Source: CAXBNB01 sp040151475 (lineage in GTDB: Bacteria; Bacteroidota; Bacteroidia; Cytophagales; Cyclobacteriaceae). From it: DNA of 64,000 nucleotides. The DNA is taken from contig NZ_JBDKWG010000130.1 in NCBI RefSeq assembly GCF_040151475.1, forward strand, positions 110,924-174,923, given 5' to 3'. The translations under genes were made by a program, and so were the position numbers. Below, one piece after another: positions 35,576 through 44,860 of the stretch. The stretch's first letter is position 1. The number at the start of each line of letters is the position of its first letter. The notes beneath the pieces are model-generated. The model was not told the DNA's origin. It worked only from the letters and a program-made list of their open reading frames with translations, and ran no database searches.

Positions 35576-36571
35576 TTATATCTTGAGTGTAAAAACTTCC
35601 ATAGTTTCTATAGGTAAACCATCTCCCCGGTAGCCATTACCTCCGGCAACATAAATTTTATTTTTATATACAGCGGCACCCATTCCATGTCGGCCTTCAA
35701 TTAACGAAACCATTTTAATCCATTTGTTTTTCCTGGTATCATAAGCCTCTGTCTCAATATGAGCAGTCTCACTGAAAGCTGACTCTCCCCCAACAGTCAC
35801 CACATATTTTCCAAGGGCTACAGTCGATGTACCTGCCCGCATAGTTGGTATCCCTTCTGGCAAAGAGTACCATTCTTGTTTGTTAAAATCAAATACATCT
35901 ACTTCCTCTATTGTTTTTTCAAAAGAGTGATCTGGTGCCATACTTTTTCTCCCACCTAACACAAACAGTTGATCATCAACAGCAGTAGCATTAAAATGAT
36001 CTCTGACTCTGGGGGCATCCGCAAGAACAGTCCACTTTCCGGTCTCCGGGTCAAACTCATCCATCCAGGCAACATGCCCGTCTGTATGTCCATTGGTGAT
36101 TCCACATATCAGATATATCTTGTCTTTGTACAAAGAGGCTCCAGCGGCTCCTCTTCTACGATTTTCAGGAATTTCTGCTCCTTTTGTCCAACTGTCATCC
36201 ATAGGATTATAAATGTAAACGTTGGGGATAGGCACCTCATTGGGATAGTTGCCTGTCAGGGCACCTAAAATGTATAACTTATCATTGTAGCTTACAGCTT
36301 GAAAATGGTGCATTTCTAAAGGGGGTTTAGGTTTCACCAGCCACACCCTGTCTTTTAAATCAAATACACTTGTCTCCACTTCACCTCTTCCCCCCAGCAA
36401 GACTAATTTATCCGCAGCAATACCTAAAGATCCTTCATCTCTGGGTATGTATTCAGAACCATCCATTGATTCTGCAAAATCCCATCTGCCAACTAAAGAT
36501 TGAGAAAAGACCTCCAGGGCAAATGTTAAGCATAAAGTGAAAAATGTGGTAAAAAGTAGCGTTTTTTTCAT
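35576..36571 (-). CDS. Secreted Kelch-repeat beta-propeller protein
   Basis: From ATG 36571 this is 331 residues with a signal peptide (MKKTLLFTTFFTLCLTFALE, ending VFSQ). About five or six Kelch units follow, each with the GG doublet and spaced aromatic residues: DKLVLLGGRGEVETSVFDLK, YNDKLYILGALTG, KDKIYLICGITNGHTDGHVA, DDQLFVLGGRKS, YVVTVGGESAFS and KNKIYVAGGNGYRGDG. The fold is a beta-propeller. It could bind carbohydrate or protein; no enzyme active site is evident. Confidence 0.88.
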   Translation of the reverse strand: MKKTLLFTTFFTLCLTFALEVFSQSLVGRWDFAESMDGSEYIPRDEGSLGIAADKLVLLGGRGEVETSVFDLKDRVWLVKPKPPLEMHHFQAVSYNDKLYILGALTGNYPNEVPIPNVYIYNPMDDSWTKGAEIPENRRRGAAGASLYKDKIYLICGITNGHTDGHVAWMDEFDPETGKWTVLADAPRVRDHFNATAVDDQLFVLGGRKSMAPDHSFEKTIEEVDVFDFNKQEWYSLPEGIPTMRAGTSTVALGKYVVTVGGESAFSETAHIETEAYDTRKNKWIKMVSLIEGRHGMGAAVYKNKIYVAGGNGYRGDGLPIETMEVFTLKI

Positions 36572-36823
36572 AAGCATCCTGATTTAGTGTAAATACAATT
36601 TAACCAATTTAAGAAATAAAAACACGCAATTCAGTAGTCGATTCAACCAAAGTACTATAAATATCAATTGCCGACCTTTAGGATGGTATTATAGAAAGAA
36701 TAATTATTACGAAAAGAAAACTGCTGAATAATAGAGTTGAGCTGCATAAAGAAAAATACTCCTCAAGGCTTCAGGGTGAGTATATTCAAATAACCAAGAA
36801 ACATCTAAAATCAGGCATAAAAA

Positions 36824-36842
36824 AACCCCGGAAATCGGGGTT
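36824..36842 (-). terminator. Intrinsic terminator of the cold-shock gene
   Basis: AACCCCG and CGGGGTT form a 7-bp stem with a 5-nt loop, followed on the minus strand by a T7 run. It lies 27 nt past the csp stop. Confidence 0.88.
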
Positions 36843-36869
36843 CAGAAACTTAATAAATTCAATATTATA

Positions 36870-37061
36870 TTAAGCGAGTTTCACATCAACCGCATTCAAT
36901 CCTCTTTTACCTTCTGCCAGATCGAAAGTTACTTCATCGTTCTCTTTGATTTTGTCAACCAAACCAGATACGTGAACGAAGTACTCTTTACCTGATTCAT
37001 TGTCCACTACAAATCCATAACCTTTGGACTCGTTGAAGAATTTTACTTTTCCGTTATTCAT
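36870..37061 (-). CDS. Cold-shock domain protein (CspA family)
   Basis: The 63-residue protein has the RNP1-type motif SKGYGFVVD (KGYGF) and RNP2-type YFVHVSG of the cold-shock OB fold. It would bind single-stranded RNA and DNA and act as an RNA chaperone. A -7-like TATTTTTG lies on the minus strand at 37093-37086, 24 nt before the ATG. A clear intrinsic terminator follows. Confidence 0.96.
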   Translation of the reverse strand: MNNGKVKFFNESKGYGFVVDNESGKEYFVHVSGLVDKIKENDEVTFDLAEGKRGLNAVDVKLA

Positions 37062-37306
37062 TTAAATTGTAATTGTTATAAGTATCAAAAATAGAAGAAA
37101 TTATTTAAAATTCCAGTTTTAGAAAGGTTTGTCTTGTAGAATCGGCTCTAAACCGTAAACCAGAGCTTTTTTTCAGGGATTTTTACAGGTATGATTAGCG
37201 ATAATTATTGATATATAATATTATTATGCTTCAATTTTATTCATTACCTTAAAATAATCGTTAATAAAGCTCTTGGATATTCTGATAAATTAAAACTATC
37301 ATCAAC

Positions 37307-37897
37307 ATGAAAAATATCTACATCACCCTAATTATTTCCCTGATTCATTTTAACCTTTTCTCACAAATCCTCACAAAGAAGGATCAAATAGCAGCAACTG
37401 TGTTGACCTTGCCTGAAGAACTGCAGGAAGGTGCTATGGTTTGGGGCTATAACGAATCAGGTTCTTTGGTTGTACTTAAAACAGGAACCAATGACATGGT
37501 ATGCCTTGCTGACGACCCGAACAAAGAGGGATACAACGCTGCATGTTACCATCGAGATCTGGAAGACTTTATGGCTCGGGGCAGGGAACTCAAAGCCGAA
37601 GGGAAATCAAGTGGTGATATAACTGAAATCAGAGAAACCGAAGCTAAGAATGGCCAGTTAAAAATGCCTGACCATCCCACTACTCTTCATGTCTGCTATG
37701 GGCCTGAAGGGAAATACAACAGTGCGACAGGGAAAATGGAAAATACCGACCTCCGATATGTGGTGTATATTCCCTGGGCAACTTCAGAGTCCACTGGTCT
37801 GCCAATCAGGCCAATGGTTCCTGGTGGTCCATGGATAATGAACCCGGGAACACACCGTGCCCATATAATGATTACACCCCCTAAAACAGAGAAGTGA
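37307..37897 (+). CDS. Secreted protein of unknown function
   Basis: The 196 residues begin with a signal peptide (MKNIYITLIISLIHFNLFSQ). The mature part is well ordered in appearance, with GAMVWGYNESGSLVVLKTGT, two Cys (CLADDP, ACYHRDLEDF) and PGGPWIMNPGTHRAHIMITP. I have seen similar secreted proteins in Bacteroidota but cannot assign a function. Its TGA stop directly abuts the stop of the convergent alpha/beta hydrolase (TGATCA across the junction). Confidence 0.75.
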   Translation: MKNIYITLIISLIHFNLFSQILTKKDQIAATVLTLPEELQEGAMVWGYNESGSLVVLKTGTNDMVCLADDPNKEGYNAACYHRDLEDFMARGRELKAEGKSSGDITEIRETEAKNGQLKMPDHPTTLHVCYGPEGKYNSATGKMENTDLRYVVYIPWATSESTGLPIRPMVPGGPWIMNPGTHRAHIMITPPKTEK

Positions 37898-38692
37898 TCA
37901 ATGCACACCGTTTAGAAAAACTTCTATCACATCTATTACCTGAAGAGGTTCTTCTATTACTGATGAGTGTCCAGCTCCCTTGATTATCGCCAGCCGGGAT
38001 TGTGGAATTTTCAGTTTAATATTTTTCGATTTCTCAGGAGGAGTTGCAACATCTTCGTCCCCTACTATCACCAATGTGGGAATATATATATTATCCAATT
38101 CGTTCATGATGCTTTCCCTGTCAACTACTCCTTTTACAGCCCTGGCTATTGATTTTTTATTGGTAAGCAGCTCATTTCTCCAAAGTTGCACCAAATCTTT
38201 TCTGGCTGGATCGTTTAAAAATGTTTTACCAAAAAGAATGGGCATTACCTTATTGACGACAGATGACACTCCCAAAATCTGGGTAATAGTTTTTAGAAAA
38301 TTGTATTTGATACGGTTAGGCTCTTTTTCTGCTGATGTCTCAAGTAAAATAAGCGACTTAAGTAGTTCAGGGCTTCTTGCAGCAATCCTCATTGCGACAA
38401 AACCACCCATTGACAACCCCACAATATGACATGGTCCAATATTCAGTTCACGAATCAATGCAACCGCATCTTCATAGACAGAATCCATATCATAGCCACT
38501 TTCTGTGACTTCACTTCTCCCCTGTCCCCGATGATCATATACTACACATTTATAACTCGCTTTGAAATAATCAACCTGATCCTTGAACATTTTTCCGCTA
38601 AATAACAACCCATGGCTAAACAACATAGTCTCCGGCCCATGCCCATGAATTTCGTAATAAATTTCTGCTCCATTTATTTTAATTGTTGCCAT
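37898..38692 (-). CDS. Alpha/beta-fold hydrolase
   Basis: This 264-residue protein has the complete triad in standard order: FSHGLLFSG oxyanion region, VGLSMGGFVAMR with Ser in GxSxG, VGDEDVATPP with Asp and GAGHSSVIEEP with His. YDHRGQGRSE is the usual beta-strand 4 block. It lacks a signal peptide, so it is cytoplasmic. The substrate cannot be told; related enzymes include 3-oxoadipate enol-lactonases and esterases. Confidence 0.93.
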   Translation of the reverse strand: MATIKINGAEIYYEIHGHGPETMLFSHGLLFSGKMFKDQVDYFKASYKCVVYDHRGQGRSEVTESGYDMDSVYEDAVALIRELNIGPCHIVGLSMGGFVAMRIAARSPELLKSLILLETSAEKEPNRIKYNFLKTITQILGVSSVVNKVMPILFGKTFLNDPARKDLVQLWRNELLTNKKSIARAVKGVVDRESIMNELDNIYIPTLVIVGDEDVATPPEKSKNIKLKIPQSRLAIIKGAGHSSVIEEPLQVIDVIEVFLNGVH

Positions 38693-38719
38693 TCTTGATG
38701 CCTCCTTTTCTTAATTTCC

Positions 38720-39763
38720 TTACTTTAACCTTCCTCTTAATAACTTTTTCTCAAAAACTGCTCCTATAAAGATTTCACCTTTGTAGGTAACCGCTACACT
38801 CGATCCTGACAGTTCCTCTCCACTATTCAGATAAATTTTTTCCACTCCAAACACTTTAGCTCCATGAGGTGTGACCTTCAAAACTTCGGACGGAGATTTC
38901 TTTGCCGGATTCCCTGCGTGTTCTACAAAAGCAAATAACTTAGGATGTGCACCAACCCATATATTTCCTTTCTCATCAATATTGATATTGTCAACACCAG
39001 TTCCCAATTTCAGTGTGCTTTCTACTTCCAAAAACCCAGTATCAGGATTCCTGTTAAAGGTAAGTAACTCTCTGGCTGTGGTATGTGTCAGGTAGAGCTT
39101 TCTTCCGTCGTGAGAAACGGCTACACCATTAGCATAATTCAAGCCGTCATAAGCTTTTGAAAACTTTTCTCCATCGTAATAAAGCAGGTAAGAAGAGGGG
39201 ATTTTGAGATAATCTTCCATTGTACGCATCACCCCTTCTTTATTGCCATGATCGTTGGTAACATAAAACTTATGCTTATCTACCACCACCAAATCATTGG
39301 GGCAATTCATTGTCTCATTTTCAAAAGTTCGGATATGGGTTAACTGATTGTTTTCAAATTTAAATGCTTCGACATAGTCTCCCTGGTTATTATGATTGAC
39401 AGCATATAAAAAAGACTCGCCATTTTGCTCAAAAAAAGAAATACCATGTGGATGAAAATCTCCACTATAAGTTGTTTCCAATTTGACTGGAGCAGTACCT
39501 GAATCAATTTGAAGAAGATAAATCCCATCATTAGGAGCTTTCTCTCCTCTTATCAAACTCCATCGGTCAGAAGAAGAAATAAAGAGCAATCCCCTTTCCC
39601 GGTCAATAGCCATATCTTCTGTACCCGACATAGAGTTATAAATTGTTGTGACTTCTCCTGTAAATTTATTTTCAATCGTCTTAAAAGTACCTGAATCAAT
39701 GATGGTACTTCCGGTAAAATAGATGATCCCTAATAAAAATATGATAACGAATTTTTTCTTCAT
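38720..39763 (-). CDS. Paraoxonase/SMP-30-like six-bladed propeller lactonase
   Basis: From ATG 39763 this is 347 residues with an N-terminal hydrophobic leader (KKKFVIIFLLGIIYFTGSTI). It follows arylesterase/paraoxonase order: TEDMAIDRERGLLFISSSDR, FHPHGISF, CPNDLVVVDKHKFYVTNDHG, YANGVAVSHDGRKLYLTHTT and DNINIDEKGNIWVGAHP. The calcium-binding Asn/Asp residues of the family (NDL, NG, DN) are in place. It probably hydrolyses a lactone or ester outside the cytoplasm. Confidence 0.87.
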   Translation of the reverse strand: MKKKFVIIFLLGIIYFTGSTIIDSGTFKTIENKFTGEVTTIYNSMSGTEDMAIDRERGLLFISSSDRWSLIRGEKAPNDGIYLLQIDSGTAPVKLETTYSGDFHPHGISFFEQNGESFLYAVNHNNQGDYVEAFKFENNQLTHIRTFENETMNCPNDLVVVDKHKFYVTNDHGNKEGVMRTMEDYLKIPSSYLLYYDGEKFSKAYDGLNYANGVAVSHDGRKLYLTHTTARELLTFNRNPDTGFLEVESTLKLGTGVDNINIDEKGNIWVGAHPKLFAFVEHAGNPAKKSPSEVLKVTPHGAKVFGVEKIYLNSGEELSGSSVAVTYKGEIFIGAVFEKKLLRGRLK

Positions 39764-40054
39764 ACCTCCAGTCAATTATACTATATAATACGAAGATAGT
39801 CATTCGTAGAAAAGGTTAAAGGCTAATTTAAGAGTTGAGCCAAAATGAATTTCACCGTTTTTATTTACAACTTTTTCAGGATTTGATTCGGCAAGTAAAT
39901 CCTTCTCAATTATCATCAAAAAATACGATCAACAAATCTCATCAAAACACCTGCTTTGTTAAAATTTATATAAGCATAAGATGATATTTTTACATACTAT
40001 TTAGTATTTTGTATGAATTATTAGAAAGTACACCTATTGGCAAACAAAAGAGAA

Positions 40055-41986
40055 ATGGAAAAGTTGTCGCCTGTAATTAATGAAATACTTTCCAGAGCCA
40101 CTACCGTGACTTTCAGGCAGGGAGAGGTCTTATATGAACAGTATGCCAGACCAAGTTACCTGCACATAATACTGGAAGGAACTGTAAGCTTTTGCTACAA
40201 TATTGCCAGTATGGAGCAGGAAATTATGATTGGTAAAGCATCCCTGCCATATACACCTATCGGTATCAATATTTTCAGCATACCATTCAGAAATGAATAT
40301 ACTGTAAAAGTAATTTCTGAGGAAGCAACATTTTTAAGACTAGACAAAAAACAAATAACTGAAATTATAGAATCTGGTTTCCACTATTCTCTGGAGTTTT
40401 TTGATTTTATAAACAAAAAAGCGCATAAATTGATAGGTGAGGCCACTGAGTTATTTGCAGATACTCCCATAATATCAACATCATTTGACCTAGACCGAAA
40501 CATTGCTGAAGGATATAAATCGGTAAATGAACTTGATCAATTAGAAACGGTGCTTTTTCTTCTTCAATCGCCTTTTATGGAAGTTTTCGAAGAAAGTGAA
40601 TTGATAGAATTGACTGAAAGCATTGAAAGAAAACAATACAAAATTGGTGATGTAATCGGGCTTCAAAATCAACCAGCATCAGGTATCAATATTTTGGAAT
40701 CCGGAGAAGTGGAATTTTCCAGAGTGAATCATAAGAATCACGAAAGCTATCGTGTAGCTTTCAGGTCAATTTCTACTCCCGGATACCTACTGGGCTCATC
40801 CAGTATATTGAATGAACCCAGCCTTCTTACCTCCAAGGTGAGCAAAGATGCAGTGATACTGCATATTCCTGCTGAAGCATTAACCGGGTTAGGAAAGAAA
40901 AAACCTGATTTTGCCTTAAAATTGCAAAAGCGTATTTTATGGTTAATAAACAATCAACTCAGAGCTGTAAGAGCCCGGCTCATTGCTGCTCAGTTTGATG
41001 AAGAAGTAATGGTAGCAACCAGTCTTATAGAAAGCAACAACACAAAGCTTTCTATTCATTCGGTCTTACACAAGGTACCGCATCTGCTACGAGATAAACT
41101 CACCATAAAAGATGGAATAGAAATACTTCATCATACTGAAATCAATGGCACTGGTATCGAAAAAAATCTGGCTTCACTTTGTCTCGACAATTTGCACCAT
41201 ACACAAAAAGAAGCTCAATTCTACGATGGACTAAAAAACATCTACAATACAGTAGCAAATGCATCACCAAACAATAATTCCGAAAAAATACAATATGAAT
41301 GTATTCTCAGTACAAAAAAAGCCTTTGCTCCTGCTTCAGTTATTATCAAAGGGTATGAAAACTTGCCGGACAAATCAGGGCACATTTTCATTTACAACCA
41401 CCTGCTTAACGACCCTTACTACACACTTCCTAACCAATTTCAAATCACACTGGATTCTCACTTTCTGAATTCTTTGATTTTTGAAAAATACGGTGATACT
41501 GGTCAAAGAATAGTAAGAGTAGGCAGAAATATCGAATATGCACATCAGGAATATTACGAAAGACTGGGTTTTATTGATGTTTACACCAAAGAGTCTGATA
41601 AGCTAATTGAATCCTCTGAAGAAAAAACCGAAAGAAGAAAGCTGTTATTTGAAAATCTTGAGAATCAACTGCAACAAGGCAAAAACATCATGATCAGCCC
41701 TGAAGGGACTTCCTACCCAACCGAACAGTCTCCGGGAATTTTTAAATCTGCTATTTTCAAAATGGCCGTTAAAATGAAAACCGAGCCATTGATCGTTCCT
41801 ATTGTAATGGTGAATTTTGATAAACGTATCCGAAACAATAAATTCACCTGCCAAATAAAAAAGCCATTTTTATTGAGCAGTCAAATGAAAAAAAACGGGT
41901 ATTCAGATGTAAAATCTTTTCTGATAAACTACCAATCTGAATATAAGAATTACATTCGGGAACTAATCGAAACTACACCCAAATAG
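40055..41986 (+). CDS. Two cyclic-nucleotide-binding domains fused to a PlsC-like acyltransferase
   Basis: From ATG 40055 this is 643 residues (a TTG at 40037 would add six). Two cNMP-binding (CRP-like) domains lie at about 15-125 (FRQGEVLYEQYARPSYLHII) and 195-310 (YKIGDVIGLQNQPASGINIL). The C-terminal third is a glycerol-3-phosphate/1-acyl-glycerol-phosphate acyltransferase fold: FIYNHLLNDPYYTLP, ISPEGTSYPTEQSPG and EPLIVPIVMVNFDK. The NHx4D motif has one residue fewer here (NH-LLN-D). It may be an acyltransferase gated by a nucleotide signal. It is not a common architecture. Confidence 0.82.
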   Translation: MEKLSPVINEILSRATTVTFRQGEVLYEQYARPSYLHIILEGTVSFCYNIASMEQEIMIGKASLPYTPIGINIFSIPFRNEYTVKVISEEATFLRLDKKQITEIIESGFHYSLEFFDFINKKAHKLIGEATELFADTPIISTSFDLDRNIAEGYKSVNELDQLETVLFLLQSPFMEVFEESELIELTESIERKQYKIGDVIGLQNQPASGINILESGEVEFSRVNHKNHESYRVAFRSISTPGYLLGSSSILNEPSLLTSKVSKDAVILHIPAEALTGLGKKKPDFALKLQKRILWLINNQLRAVRARLIAAQFDEEVMVATSLIESNNTKLSIHSVLHKVPHLLRDKLTIKDGIEILHHTEINGTGIEKNLASLCLDNLHHTQKEAQFYDGLKNIYNTVANASPNNNSEKIQYECILSTKKAFAPASVIIKGYENLPDKSGHIFIYNHLLNDPYYTLPNQFQITLDSHFLNSLIFEKYGDTGQRIVRVGRNIEYAHQEYYERLGFIDVYTKESDKLIESSEEKTERRKLLFENLENQLQQGKNIMISPEGTSYPTEQSPGIFKSAIFKMAVKMKTEPLIVPIVMVNFDKRIRNNKFTCQIKKPFLLSSQMKKNGYSDVKSFLINYQSEYKNYIRELIETTPK

Positions 41987-42010
41987 GCAAATAATTATAA
42001 GCCATATTAT

Positions 42011-42619
42011 ATGGAATTATTAGATAAAACTCTTTTCGAAGATGAAATCATAGCATTGGAACAAAAAATTGATTCTAATGAAAACTCAGACAACATAATT
42101 GCTTTTTATGGTAGTTCATCTATTAGATTGTGGGATTCTCTCCCTCAAAACATGACTCCTATGAATGTGATCAATCTGGGATTTGGAGGGTCATCTTATC
42201 CCTATTGCGTGAACTATTTTGAGCGTGTATTTGCCAAGCTAAAACCCTCACAACTGGTACTTTATGCGGGTGACAATGACCTGGGCAATGACCATAGCCC
42301 TGAGCAGGTGTTACAAAATTTCAGTCTGTTGGTTGATTTGATTCAAAAACAATTTCCAAACGCCCTGATCCATGTAATATCCATAAAGCCCAGCCCAAGT
42401 AGGGAATATTTACAGCAAACCATAGAGCAAACAAATAAATTACTCAGAGATAAAATCACAAATACCAGAAATGGATATTGGATAGATGTTTATTCTAAAA
42501 TGCTGACTCCAGAGAATACACCCAACCCTTCACTTTATGTAGAAGACATGCTCCATTTGAACGAGAAGGGCTATGATATTTGGCGAAAAGAAATCAGAAA
42601 ACATTTAATCTCACTCTGA
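42011..42619 (+). CDS. SGNH/GDSL hydrolase family protein
   Basis: The 202-residue cytoplasmic protein has AFYGSSSIRLWDSLPQN (nucleophile Ser block), INLGFGGSSYPYCV (block II Gly), LYAGDNDLGNDHSP (block III Asn) and YVEDMLHLNEKGYDIW (D-x-x-H). It begins 24 nt after the cNMP-acyltransferase gene on the same strand, so it may act with it, for example as an esterase on the acyl product. That link is inference. Confidence 0.88.
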   Translation: MELLDKTLFEDEIIALEQKIDSNENSDNIIAFYGSSSIRLWDSLPQNMTPMNVINLGFGGSSYPYCVNYFERVFAKLKPSQLVLYAGDNDLGNDHSPEQVLQNFSLLVDLIQKQFPNALIHVISIKPSPSREYLQQTIEQTNKLLRDKITNTRNGYWIDVYSKMLTPENTPNPSLYVEDMLHLNEKGYDIWRKEIRKHLISL

Positions 42620-42627
42620 AAATACAG

Positions 42628-43110
42628 TTACTTAACAGGTATCCAAATCTCTTCTTCGGAGTTTGGATCATTAGGATCATAATTTTCATCTAATATTTCA
42701 AAGTGTTCTCTTTGGTCCGGTTCATATTCAGAATTAGGAAGCCATACTCCATATATCTGTTGAGCTGTTTTATGAAAATCACTGGCTATACCCTTATATA
42801 GAAATACAGCATATTTTCCACCTTTGAGTGTATAAGACTTCATCGTAGCAGGAATATTATCAAAATCAGAAACCTCTGCTGCAGCCCATTTTTCAAATTC
42901 CGTATGAGGAGTGAAATTCTTAAAATCCAATGCCTCATCGTAAACCTGCATAGAATAAAAATGTGGATTGGACCTGTTTTTTATTTCATTGCGTCTTTTC
43001 ATGAAGTTTTGCCATAGTTCAAACGTGGTATCGTTTGATATAGACATCTGTCTGTTAAAACCAACCAATTTCTTTTCTTTAATAAATTCTATTCGTGGTA
43101 TTAAATTCAT
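42628..43110 (-). CDS. GyrI-like / effector-binding domain protein
   Basis: This 160-residue protein matches the AraC/GyrI-type small-molecule-binding domain: RIEFIKEKKLVGFNRQMSIS, then TMKSYTLKGGKYAVFLYKGI, FHKTAQQIYGVWLPNSEYEP and REHFEILDENY near the end. There is no DNA-binding domain, so it stands alone and may bind an amphipathic ligand or inhibit a partner. Confidence 0.85.
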   Translation of the reverse strand: MNLIPRIEFIKEKKLVGFNRQMSISNDTTFELWQNFMKRRNEIKNRSNPHFYSMQVYDEALDFKNFTPHTEFEKWAAAEVSDFDNIPATMKSYTLKGGKYAVFLYKGIASDFHKTAQQIYGVWLPNSEYEPDQREHFEILDENYDPNDPNSEEEIWIPVK

Positions 43111-43134
43111 TTTCCCTTTTCTTATTCAAAAAAA

Positions 43135-43176
43135 TACCCTGACAATACTAATCTAAAATTTAGCATTGACAGGGTA
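43135..43176 (-). terminator. Intrinsic terminator of the small barrel gene
   Basis: TACCCTGACAAT and ATTGACAGGGTA pair with a single A:A mismatch, with further pairing inside (CTAAA/TTTAG). On the minus strand the stem is followed by T7. It lies about 44 nt past the stop of the 43220-43660 gene. Confidence 0.8.
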
Positions 43177-43219
43177 AATATAAATAAGGTCTAATTTAAC
43201 CTCAGTATGGACAAATCTG

Positions 43220-43660
43220 TTACTTATTAATGATGTACCTTATATTAAACCCAAAGCGATCAAAAAACATATCAGTAGTTTCAACTAGAGTCAAAGTAGG
43301 ACGCCAGTCAACACTCAAAGAGACCGGAGCATCTGCAAACCGATATTCCACACCCAATTCTCCAGCAGCTGCAAGTATAAATGGGTCTCCAAGAAAAACA
43401 GTTGGGCCAACTCCAGCATACCAATTAAAACCATCTTCACCCAGTGGTTTGTAAATAAAATCCCAAAGTGCATCTACACCTAAACCGCCATTTCCAAAAG
43501 AAACATCAGCATGAATTCTACTAAACTCAGATGTTGAAAATACCCCATCTACAGCGACATTACCACCTGTTACATCTCCTAATCTTACTCCTATTTCCTG
43601 AGCTTGCGACATCATACAAATCCCTAATAATGGGATCATAAAAAACAAAACTTTTTTCAT
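43220..43660 (-). CDS. Small outer-membrane beta-barrel-type protein
   Basis: The 146-residue protein has a signal peptide (MKKVLFFMIPLLGICMMSQA) and strands rich in Gly and aromatics (EIGVRLGDVTGGNVAVDGVF; WYAGVGPTVFLGDPFILAAA; VEYRFADAPVSLSVDWRPTL; RFGFNIRYIINK). This pattern is common to small outer-membrane barrels. The role is unknown. Confidence 0.75.
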   Translation of the reverse strand: MKKVLFFMIPLLGICMMSQAQEIGVRLGDVTGGNVAVDGVFSTSEFSRIHADVSFGNGGLGVDALWDFIYKPLGEDGFNWYAGVGPTVFLGDPFILAAAGELGVEYRFADAPVSLSVDWRPTLTLVETTDMFFDRFGFNIRYIINK

Positions 43661-43701
43661 CTTACTAATTGTTATAATTTAATAAGTACAAATCTATTAC
43701 T

Positions 43702-44187
43702 ACTATAGTACAATCCAACTATCAAATTAATAGAATAAAGACAGCTCTGGATTTTGATGATCCGTCTTTTAAGGTGAGGCAAGTAAGAATCAACACCCTC
43801 AGCAACTATATGTCTGACAAACTAATTGGTGGAGGAATAGGCAGTGCAGGGTTTTGGGGAAAACGATTCTCTCCCGGATCATTTTTAGCTGAAATAGGAA
43901 CAGATGGCCATTATACAAGGATATGGATGGAAACTGGAAAAATTGGACTATATCTGTATATTTCTATGTTGCTAGTCATCATATTCTATTTAGGAAAGCT
44001 ATTGTGGAAGATGAAAAATGGAAAACTCAGACAAGTAATTTTGGCCTTTTACTGTGGATTTGTTGGCTTGTGTGCAGCCAGTTACACCAATGGGCTAATC
44101 ACTCAATTTCCTACAGGGGCTTTAACTTTTATCAGCCTGGGTTTTATTTATCTTGGTGCTAAGGGAAAACTCCCTAAAGTGTCTTGA
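43702..44187 (+). pseudogene. 5'-truncated O-antigen ligase-like gene remnant
   Basis: The open frame (from 43678, no good start) encodes SNYQINRIKTALDFDDPSFK, SDKLIGGGIGSAGFWG, KRFSPGSFLAEIGTDGHYTR and IWMETGKIGLYLYISMLLVI. These match the C-terminal third of Bacteroidota O-antigen ligase/polymerase membrane proteins; full-length members have roughly 400 residues or more, about ten membrane helices and an N-terminal part absent here. The upstream sequence belongs to an unrelated intergenic region, so the gene has lost its 5' end. The last 14 nt overlap the convergent LytTR gene end. Confidence 0.78.
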
Positions 44188-44860
44188 TTTTATTCATCAA
44201 TATAGGCTTGTGAGCACGGCTCACAGGTATCACTTTGTCTTTTATCAACAAGTTGGTGTCTTCAATATCTATTATTTTGGTCAGGTTTACTACATAGGAT
44301 CTATGTACCTTTAGAAAATTGACATTAGTAATCTTTTGATCTATATTTTTAATAGTAGAGTGTACTATATATTTCTTACCATCTTGTGAATAAAACCTGA
44401 CATAATCGCCAAGAGACTCTATGTACATAATCTCATCCAATTCTATTCTCACGAACTTACCATCTACCCGCACAAAGAGTTGGCTTTGCACTTCTTGTGG
44501 ACTAACATTATCATTCAATTCTTTCGCTCTTTCAATTCCTTTTAAAAGCCTGCCAAGTTGAATTGGTTTGGGTAAAAAATCCGTTACCTGATACTCAAAT
44601 GCTTCCAACGCATATTTCGAATGACTGGTAGTAAAAATAATTTGTGGTAAATCATCTACACTCTTCACCAGTTCCATACCAGAAAGATCTGGCATTTCTA
44701 TATCCAAAAAAACCAGGTCAATATCTTCATTCTTTAACCAGTTCAACGCATCTAAGCCATTATCAAACGACTCAACAATAGTAATATCATCTATCTTTTC
44801 GCACAGCATACTCAAAGAAATGCGCGCCATTTCATCATCATCGACTATTATACATTTCAT
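44174..44860 (-). CDS. LytTR-family response regulator
   Basis: This 228-residue protein has a receiver domain (MKCIIVDDDEMARISLSMLC; phosphoacceptor Asp in LVFLDIEMPDLSG; TSHSKYALEAF; lysine in PKP) and a C-terminal LytTR DNA-binding domain (YIESLGDYVRFYSQDGKKYI; FLKVHRSYVVNLTKI). It overlaps the hybrid kinase stop by 4 nt. Its phosphate donor is probably that kinase, through the kinase's receiver and HPt domains. Confidence 0.96.
   Translation of the reverse strand: MKCIIVDDDEMARISLSMLCEKIDDITIVESFDNGLDALNWLKNEDIDLVFLDIEMPDLSGMELVKSVDDLPQIIFTTSHSKYALEAFEYQVTDFLPKPIQLGRLLKGIERAKELNDNVSPQEVQSQLFVRVDGKFVRIELDEIMYIESLGDYVRFYSQDGKKYIVHSTIKNIDQKITNVNFLKVHRSYVVNLTKIIDIEDTNLLIKDKVIPVSRAHKPILMNKIKTL

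Noticed and set aside
36700..36868. An open Lys-rich frame on the plus strand after the Kelch gene.
   Set aside because: It has no start codon, runs through the csp terminator hairpin and has the composition of AT-rich non-coding DNA.
37062..37306. A riboswitch or long cold-shock leader upstream of the csp gene.
   Set aside because: No conserved riboswitch helices could be recognised; only a -7-like box 24 nt from the ATG was found, which would imply a short leader.
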